A DNA stretch of 64,000 bases, from NCBI RefSeq assembly GCF_004795895.1, contig NZ_CP039250.1:4193501-4257500 (forward strand), given 5' to 3'. This DNA is from Sphingopyxis sp. PAMC25046. Its GTDB lineage: Bacteria > Pseudomonadota > Alphaproteobacteria > Sphingomonadales > Sphingomonadaceae. Positions 58,410-64,000 of this stretch are shown here, piece after piece; positions within the stretch are counted from its first letter, which is position 1, and every line of letters starts with the position of its first letter. Position numbers and translations under genes: made by a program. The notes beneath the pieces were generated by a model. The model saw only the letters and a list, made by a program, of their open reading frames with translations. It searched no databases and was not told where the DNA came from.

Positions 58410-60764
58410 TCATGCCGCGGCGGTCGCCACATCGTCGGGACGGCGGAACAGGGTCAGCACGTCGGCGGCGGGCATCGGGCGCCCGTAATAATAACCCTGG
58501 ATGTTGCTGCAGCCGAAACTGCGCAGCGTTTCGACCTCAAGCTCGGTTTCGGCGCCCTCGGCGGTGGTCGACATGCCGAGGCTGTCGGCAAGCGCGACGA
58601 CGGCGCGGATGATCGCGATCGATTCGATGCTGCCCTTCGCCGCGCCGACGACGAAGCTGCGGTCGACCTTGATCGTCGAGAATTGCGTTTTGCGGAGGTA
58701 GCCGAGCGACGAATATCCAGTGCCGAAGTCGTCGAGCGACAGGCGAATCCCGAGCGCGATCAGCTGGTCGAGCAATTGCGCCGCGCCGCCGCCGTCGCGC
58801 AGGAAGACACTTTCGGTGACTTCGATCTCGAGCCTTTGCGGCGGAAGCCCGCTCTGCGCAAGCGCGGAGACGACGACCGAGGCGAAGCTGGGGTCGGTAA
58901 GCTGGTCGGCCGAGACGTTGATCGCGACCTTCAGGTTCGACGGCCACTTCATCGCTTCGTGGCACGCGGTGCGCAGCACCCATTCGCCGATCGGCGAAAT
59001 CAGGCGCGCATCCTCGGCGAGCGGGATGAAGCGGCCCGGCGACACGTTGCCGAGCTTCTTGTTGTTCCAGCGGATCAGCGCTTCGAAGCCGTTCAACGTG
59101 CCGTCGGCGGCGGTCACCACCGGCTGGTAATAAAGTTCGAACTCGCCGCGTTCGAGCGCGCCGCGCAGTTCCTGCTCCATCACGCGCCGCTCCTCGGCTT
59201 GTGCGTGCAGGGAGGCGACATAGGCGGCGACGACATTGCCGCCCTTGTCCTTCGACTTGTAGAGCGCAAGGTCGGCGTTGCGCGTCAGCGTTTCGACGGT
59301 TGCGCCGTCGGTCGGGCCGATCGCGAAGCCGACGCTGGCGCCGACGAACAGCTGATGATTGTCGACGACATAGGGACGGCTGATCGCGGTGATGATTCGC
59401 TGCGCGAGATCCTCCGCGGCGTCGGCCGAGGGAACATTGTGGAGCACGACGGCGAATTCGTCGCCGCCGAGCCGGCCGCACGTCATCCCGCGTTCCATCA
59501 GCCCCTTGAGCCGTGCCGCGACCTGCGCGAGCAATTTGTCGCCAACGGGATGCCCCAGCGTATCGTTGACCGCCTTGAAGCGGTCGAGGTCGATCATCAG
59601 CAAGGCACAGCGCGACTTGGCTTCGACCGCATGGGTCAGCGCGCGGGCGAGATCTTCGTTGAGGCTGAGGCGATTGGGCAGGCCGGTGAGATTATCGAAG
59701 CGCGCCATCTTGGCGATCTGTTCGGCGGTCGCGCGCTTTTCGGTGACGTCCGAACCGACGCCGCGAAAGCCCAAAAACTTGCCCGCTTCGTCGAGGCGCG
59801 GCGAAGCGGAGAGTTCCCACCAGCGCGGCGCGCCGCCGATCGTCACCGGAACGATCAGGTTCGAGAAGCTCTCGCGCCGCTTCATCCGTTCGGCCATGTC
59901 GTGCAGGCTCTTGGGGAACAGGCCGGTTTCCCACGCATCGCCCGAAAGCGCCTGGAGGAGCGGCACGCCCTCGAGCCCATCGGCGGTGCCGCCGAGCGCA
60001 TAGGCGAGGCGCGGCGAGACATGGATCAGGCGGCGGCTGTTGTCGGTCTGCCACAGCCAGTCGGCCGAGGTTTCCTCGAACTCGCGGAGCAAGAGGCTGA
60101 CCGTCTCGGTCTTTTCGCGCAGCGTTTCTTCGGCGCGGCGGAAGCGGACGTGGCCCCGCGCGAAGCGCACGCAGAAAGCGCAGAGCAGGAAGCCTGCGAC
60201 GAGCGCCACGCCCGCGAGCTGGGGCGCGCCAGCGCGGGTCAACGCCGCAGCCGCCGACAGCGAGACGGGGGCGATGAACAGCGCGCAGGCAAGCGGAACG
60301 CTGTGCGCGACGATCGACAGGGTGACCATCATCAGGACCGCGATCGTCCACATCGACAGGACGTGATCGAGCGTCGGAGCCAGCCCCTGCAACCAGAAGG
60401 GCGCGCTCCAGAGCAGCGCCGAACAGAGCGCGTGGCGATTGCACAGCCGATATTCGACGATTCCCGACGATTTGGGGTCGCCGAGCGGCAAACCGTTGAA
60501 CCTGCTGTACGACCAGAGTGCGAAGACGAGAGCCCAGACCAGCCAGGCGCCCGCGACGGGCAGCTGCACGCTGTGAACCATCGTGAAGGCGGCGACGAAC
60601 GCCATGCCGATGCCCATCAACAGGCGCAGCGAACCGCGGCCGCGAAGCGGCGCGAGCTGGAGCTGGCGGAGGTTGCCGATGTCCTGATTTCGCGGCCCCA
60701 GCCCCAACAGGGTCCGCACGGGTATCTCTTCGGCAGCAATCGGGTCGGTCAGCAGGCTTTTCAC
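58410..60764 (-). CDS. GGDEF-EAL cyclic-di-GMP protein
   Basis: A 784-aa inner-membrane signalling protein. Several hydrophobic helices (about 45-90, 115-135, 140-200) are followed by a PAS domain (about 225-345, with WLWQTDNSRR), a GGDEF domain with intact LGGDEFA at 433-437 and an EAL domain with GFEALIRW (561-563) and DDFGTGYSSLGYL. The RxxD inhibitory site is absent (R425 then T428). Both domains look catalytically complete, so either synthesis or breakdown of c-di-GMP is possible. Confidence 0.92.
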   Translation of the reverse strand: MKSLLTDPIAAEEIPVRTLLGLGPRNQDIGNLRQLQLAPLRGRGSLRLLMGIGMAFVAAFTMVHSVQLPVAGAWLVWALVFALWSYSRFNGLPLGDPKSSGIVEYRLCNRHALCSALLWSAPFWLQGLAPTLDHVLSMWTIAVLMMVTLSIVAHSVPLACALFIAPVSLSAAAALTRAGAPQLAGVALVAGFLLCAFCVRFARGHVRFRRAEETLREKTETVSLLLREFEETSADWLWQTDNSRRLIHVSPRLAYALGGTADGLEGVPLLQALSGDAWETGLFPKSLHDMAERMKRRESFSNLIVPVTIGGAPRWWELSASPRLDEAGKFLGFRGVGSDVTEKRATAEQIAKMARFDNLTGLPNRLSLNEDLARALTHAVEAKSRCALLMIDLDRFKAVNDTLGHPVGDKLLAQVAARLKGLMERGMTCGRLGGDEFAVVLHNVPSADAAEDLAQRIITAISRPYVVDNHQLFVGASVGFAIGPTDGATVETLTRNADLALYKSKDKGGNVVAAYVASLHAQAEERRVMEQELRGALERGEFELYYQPVVTAADGTLNGFEALIRWNNKKLGNVSPGRFIPLAEDARLISPIGEWVLRTACHEAMKWPSNLKVAINVSADQLTDPSFASVVVSALAQSGLPPQRLEIEVTESVFLRDGGGAAQLLDQLIALGIRLSLDDFGTGYSSLGYLRKTQFSTIKVDRSFVVGAAKGSIESIAIIRAVVALADSLGMSTTAEGAETELEVETLRSFGCSNIQGYYYGRPMPAADVLTLFRRPDDVATAAA

Positions 60765-60878
60765 GCCTGCCGGTTTAGCGCGCGGGAGTTACCCGAAGGT
60801 AACCATCGCGCTGTTCGGCGACGAATTTCTGTACCGGGCGGGGACAGGGTGATGAGTTGCCGTTTCCCACTTTTCGTC

Positions 60879-60899
60879 ACCCCGGACTTGATCCGGGGT
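60879..60899. repeat. REP-like hairpin
   Basis: accccgga-cttga-tccggggt is a perfect 8-base-arm hairpin between two minus-strand genes. Its core (ggacttgatccgg) matches the hairpin at 601-649. It is one of the common intergenic palindromes of this kind of genome, and may end transcription from the acyl-AMP ligase gene. Confidence 0.75.
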
Positions 60900-60947
60900 G
60901 GCGATGAAAGAGAATGGCCGCAATCGACCGGAAGCGAACGCGTCCGC

Positions 60948-62699
60948 TTATGCCGCCATCGCGAAGGGCTGGATTTCGCCGGCGAGATATTGCGCGCGCG
61001 CCTTCGACCGGCTCAATTTGCCCGAGCTGGTGCGCGGCAGGGTGCGCGGCGGGATCAGCTCAATCAGGCAGTTCATGCCGGTGATCGCGCGGACGCGATC
61101 GCGGATCGTCTCGCGCAGCGCGAGGCGTTCGGCTTCGTCGCTGGTGCGGCACTGGACGAGCACCGCAGGGGTTTCCTCGCCGCCCGGCGTGGTGATCGCG
61201 AACGCTGCGATGTCGCCCGACTTGAATCCCGGCAATTGTTCGACCGCCCATTCGATGTCCTGCGGCCAGTGATTCTTGCCGTTGATGATGATCATGTCCT
61301 TGGCACGGCCGACGATATAGATGTAACCGTCTGACATATAACCCATATCGCCTGTGTCGAGCCAGCCGTCCGCCATGCAGGCGGCGGTCGATTCGGGGTC
61401 GCGGTAATAGCCGGTCATCAGCGACGGGCCGGTGCACCACACTTTGCCGACGGTCTGGTCGGGCAGCGGATTGCCCGCTTCGTCGCGGACCTCGATCACC
61501 ATGTCCTTGACCGCCTTGCCGCAGTTGACGATCGCGCGGTAGCGCGTCGGACGTCCGGCGTCGTTCGCAGCGCCCGACAATTCGGTTTCCTCGACCAGTT
61601 CGACGACGATGCCCTCGCCCGGCGGCATGATGCTGACCGCGAGCGTCGCTTCGGCGAGGCCATAGCTCGGCAGGAAGGCGCTCGCCTTGAAGCCCGCGTC
61701 GGCAAAGGCGTCGACGAAGCTCTGCATCACGTCGGGGCGGATCATGTCGGCGCCATTGCCCGCAACGCGCCAGCGCGACAGGTCGAAACGGTCGGCGACA
61801 TGGCTCTGGCTTGAGATGCGGCGCGCGCAAATGTCATAGCCGAAGGTCGGCGAATAGCTGAGCGTCGTGCCCTGGTTGCGGCTGATCAGGTCGAGCCAGG
61901 CGAGCGGGCGGCGGGCGAAATCCTCGGTCTTCAGATAATCGACCGATACCTGATTGGCGACGGGCGAGAGCAGGCAGCCGACGAGGCCCATGTCGTGATA
62001 CCAGGGCAGCCACGAGATACAGCGGTCGCTGTCCTGCAACTCCATGCCGTGCGAATGCGCCGACAGATTGTTGAGCAGCGCGCCGTGCGTCACGGCGACG
62101 CCATGCGGGAAGCGCGTCGAGCCGCTGCTATACTGGAGATAGCAGGTCTCGTCGGTCTTTTGTTCGGGCAGGTCGACGACGGGGGCGGCGCGTTTTTCGA
62201 ACTCGCTCCAGTCGATCGGCTGCACCCTCCGCTGCTCGGCCGCCTCGACCGCCATCGCGGCGATTTCGGGCGGGAAGAAGAGCATCGTCGGGTCGCAGCT
62301 GGTGAGCTGGACGACGAGCTGGCCGACATAGGAATCACGCCCGCCGAAGCTCGTCGGCAGCGGTAGCGGAACCGGCCAGGCGCCGGCATAGATGGTGCCG
62401 AAGAAGAGCGCGGCGAATTCGGCGCCGGTTTCGGCGATCAGCGCGATGCGGTCGTTCGGCTTCACCCCGGCGGCGATCAGGCGATATGCGGTGGCCAGCG
62501 CGTCGGCCTTGAGCTCGCTATAGGGATAGGGGCGCACGAGCTTCCCGCGCGGATCGTGGAAATTGAGCCCGCGCGAACCCGCGGCGGCATAGTCGAGCGC
62601 ATCGCCCACGGTGGCAAAGTCGGAAAAACGGCGCGGCTGCGCACATTCGGTCGGCGTCGGCACGAGCGCATCGGCCGAAATCATATCGGTATCGGTCAT
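60948..62699 (-). CDS. Fatty-acyl-AMP ligase
   Basis: A 583-aa adenylating enzyme that activates fatty acids as acyl-adenylates for transfer to an acyl carrier protein. Motifs are the P-loop CYLQYSSGSTRFPHG, the WLPWYHDMGLVG segment, LPSYGLAEATLAVS, WLDTGDMGY and GRAKDMIIINGKNHWPQDIE. The short C-terminal domain and the FAAL-type insert separate it from CoA ligases. Start ATG 62699 is used; 62762 is possible. No polyketide synthase or ACP gene is nearby, so its partner is unknown. Confidence 0.88.
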   Translation of the reverse strand: MTDTDMISADALVPTPTECAQPRRFSDFATVGDALDYAAAGSRGLNFHDPRGKLVRPYPYSELKADALATAYRLIAAGVKPNDRIALIAETGAEFAALFFGTIYAGAWPVPLPLPTSFGGRDSYVGQLVVQLTSCDPTMLFFPPEIAAMAVEAAEQRRVQPIDWSEFEKRAAPVVDLPEQKTDETCYLQYSSGSTRFPHGVAVTHGALLNNLSAHSHGMELQDSDRCISWLPWYHDMGLVGCLLSPVANQVSVDYLKTEDFARRPLAWLDLISRNQGTTLSYSPTFGYDICARRISSQSHVADRFDLSRWRVAGNGADMIRPDVMQSFVDAFADAGFKASAFLPSYGLAEATLAVSIMPPGEGIVVELVEETELSGAANDAGRPTRYRAIVNCGKAVKDMVIEVRDEAGNPLPDQTVGKVWCTGPSLMTGYYRDPESTAACMADGWLDTGDMGYMSDGYIYIVGRAKDMIIINGKNHWPQDIEWAVEQLPGFKSGDIAAFAITTPGGEETPAVLVQCRTSDEAERLALRETIRDRVRAITGMNCLIELIPPRTLPRTSSGKLSRSKARAQYLAGEIQPFAMAA

Positions 62700-62879
62700 A
62701 GGGGCTGCGACATCCCGCGATACGGGCCGCGCGGCAACAAGCATGTCATCTTTCTGTGCCATGTTTCGGTGCGCGAACCCTGTGTTGTTTGAACAAATCG
62801 CCCATTTCCGGGCTTTAGCACCCGATATGGCGGTGTTGATCGTTCTCAATCGGGCCCGACTGTGGCACAAACATGGCAT

Positions 62880-63452
62880 ATGGCCAATCGCCGCGCTCCA
62901 TCCGACCGTTCCAGAAGGCCCTTGAGCGCGGCAAAGCTCGACGAACTGGCGCTCGCCTATGTCGCGCGATTCGCGACGAGTCGCGCCAAGCTGACGAGCT
63001 ATCTGTCCAGAAAAGTCCGCGAATCCGAATGGATAGACGATAGTGACGCCATGGCGGCGTGTGAAGCGATCGCCGACCGGATGGAGCGTCTGCGTTATCT
63101 CGACGACCGCCAATATGCCGCGATGCGCGCGGGGGCGATGACGCGGCGCGGGCTGGGTGTGCGGCGCGTCAAGGCGCAGCTTTACGTCGATGGCATCGCC
63201 GAGAACGATAGCGGCGATGCCATCGCGGCGGCGGAGAATGCCGCGGTCGCGGCGGCGGTCGGTTTCGCGCGGCGGCGGCGGTTCGGCCCCTTTGCGACGC
63301 GCAACAGCGACGATCCCAAGCAACGCGAGCGGCAAATCGCCGCTTTTTTGCGCGCCGGGCACAGCATGACGATCGCGCGCCGTATCCTCGCCGTCCCGCC
63401 GGGGGACGAAGCGGGGCTGGCGGCGCTGGACGACGAAGCGGGGCTCGATTAG
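62880..63452 (+). CDS. recX: RecX-family regulatory protein
   Basis: A 190-aa cytosolic protein that blocks RecA filament growth. The three-helix repeats are visible: LDELALAYVARFATSRAKLTSYLSRKVRES, a DRMERLRYLDDRQYAAMRAGAMTRRGLGVRRVKAQL block with the YLDD.YA and G...I..EL-type motif, and a C-terminal RERQIAAFLRAGHSMTIARRIL. recA is not adjacent. A GTG at 62862 would add six residues. It is divergent from the acyl-AMP ligase gene. Confidence 0.88.
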   Translation: MANRRAPSDRSRRPLSAAKLDELALAYVARFATSRAKLTSYLSRKVRESEWIDDSDAMAACEAIADRMERLRYLDDRQYAAMRAGAMTRRGLGVRRVKAQLYVDGIAENDSGDAIAAAENAAVAAAVGFARRRRFGPFATRNSDDPKQRERQIAAFLRAGHSMTIARRILAVPPGDEAGLAALDDEAGLD

Positions 63453-63482
63453 GCCGGGACACCCCCGATGGAGGAACTGCCG

Positions 63483-63938
63483 ATGCGTGCCATATTGACC
63501 GCCCTCGCCCTGTCGTTCGCGCTGCCGATGGCGGCGTGCAGCCGCGATGCGAGCGAGGCGGAGAGCGCCGCGACGATCCCGGTGACGATCGCGATGGCGG
63601 GCCAGGCGCACCGGTTCGACGTCGAGGTCGCGCGCACCGACGCCGAACAGGACCGCGGGCTGATGTTCCGGACCAGCCTGCCCGAAAACGGCGGCATGCT
63701 CTTTCCGTTCGCAAAACCGCGAATCGGCAGCTTCTGGATGAAGAACACGCTGATCCCGCTCGACATGATCTTCGTCCGCGCCGACGGCAGCATCGACCGG
63801 ATCGCCGAAAACACCATCCCCGAATCGCTCGAACCCGTGGTCAGCGGCGGCGAGGTTTCGGCGGTGCTCGAACTCGCGGGCGGCACCGCGGCCCGGCTTG
63901 GCATCGACGAAACGGCGAAGGTGACTTGGAAGGAATGA
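63483..63938 (+). CDS. DUF192 lipoprotein
   Basis: A 151-aa exported protein. The signal peptide ends in a lipobox-like MAACSR. The DUF192 domain has TDAEQDRGLMFRTSLPENGGMLFPF, FWMKNTLIPLDMIFV and a late ELAGGTAARLGI. The family is small, conserved and of unknown function in the envelope. The ATG at 63483 has GGAGGAA seven bases upstream. It is 31 bases past recX and may be co-transcribed. Confidence 0.85.
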   Translation: MRAILTALALSFALPMAACSRDASEAESAATIPVTIAMAGQAHRFDVEVARTDAEQDRGLMFRTSLPENGGMLFPFAKPRIGSFWMKNTLIPLDMIFVRADGSIDRIAENTIPESLEPVVSGGEVSAVLELAGGTAARLGIDETAKVTWKE

Positions 63939-63958
63939 CGGCCAGTTCCGCATCGTCG

Positions 63959-63976
63959 CCCCCGCGCAGGCGGGGG
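63959..63976. repeat. GC-rich hairpin at window end
   Basis: cccccgc-gcag-gcggggg, perfect 7-base arms (63959-63965 and 63970-63976), lies 21 bases past the DUF192 stop. It resembles the common REP-like (cccgcgcaggcgggg) repeats and could also act as a terminator, though no T-run follows. Confidence 0.6.
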
Positions 63977-64000
63977 CCTCCGTCGTCCTGACCCTGCGCC

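Noticed and set aside
58683..61334. 883-codon open frame opposite the GGDEF-EAL and acyl-AMP ligase genes
   Set aside because: It spans two real minus-strand genes and a REP repeat and shows no family likeness.
60948..63953. Extension of the acyl-AMP ligase to 1001 codons
   Set aside because: The added 417 codons run antisense through recX and the DUF192 gene and are not FAAL-like; the ATG at 62699 gives the normal length.
1..64000. CRISPR array
   Set aside because: No regularly spaced direct repeats with unique spacers; repeated motifs are isolated REP-like palindromes.

Overview
The window is 64 kb of gene-dense, high-GC DNA (about 65% by eye) with the gene content of a Sphingomonadales alphaproteobacterium, most likely Sphingopyxis or a close relative. 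That placement is inferred from three TonB-dependent receptors, DUF4402 and DUF3297 proteins, an NDUFS6-type zinc-finger protein, a LytS/LytTR pair beside a TonB receptor, GTG/TTG starts and dispersed REP-like palindromes. No 16S rRNA or other decisive marker is present.

Layout. 1-9.9 kb: small housekeeping and stress genes (two 2H phosphoesterases, an Arr-type rifampin ADP-ribosyltransferase, NIPSNAP, ThuA, DUF1801 pair, TauD dioxygenase, arylamine N-acetyltransferase, OsmC, Mpo1-like). 10-16.7 kb: two DUF4402 exported proteins around a zinc-finger gene, an ABC ATPase, an exported esterase, nadB, a GlsB-like membrane protein and an M20 amidohydrolase. 16.7-22.2 kb: permease, acyl-CoA dehydrogenase, membrane dipeptidase, DoxX and a ferredoxin-NADP reductase, then tRNA-Gln(CTG). 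22.6-28.1 kb: TonB receptor followed by a LytS-type kinase and LytTR regulator. 28.3-35.4 kb: ECF sigma factor with membrane partners, XpaC/TelA-type pair, BASS transporter, MTA/SAH-type nucleosidase, TPR protein and a c-type cytochrome. 35.5-38.1 kb: typA and an RluE-type pseudouridine synthase.

38.1-40.3 kb is a clearly lower-GC accessory insert. It holds an unknown gene and a two-gene CBASS anti-phage system: a CD-NTase (cyclic oligonucleotide synthase) overlapping a Cap15-like effector with two membrane helices and a beta-rich domain. It lies between REP-like repeats, and the next gene (40.4-41.2 kb) is itself broken by an inserted palindromic element.

41.2-64 kb: an ArsR-type repressor with a clear palindromic operator and its SRPBCC partner; a second TonB receptor; an NHEJ operon (ku, mgtC-like, ligD); an iron-type operon (PepSY protein, small membrane protein, siderophore receptor) behind a Fur-box-like site; hemerythrin; a TpsB/FhaC-type outer-membrane transporter paired with a collagen-repeat lipoprotein; DUF3297; CHAP amidase; a GGDEF/EAL protein; an orphan fatty-acyl-AMP ligase; recX; and a DUF192 lipoprotein. 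No CRISPR array, transposase, integrase or complete prophage was seen.
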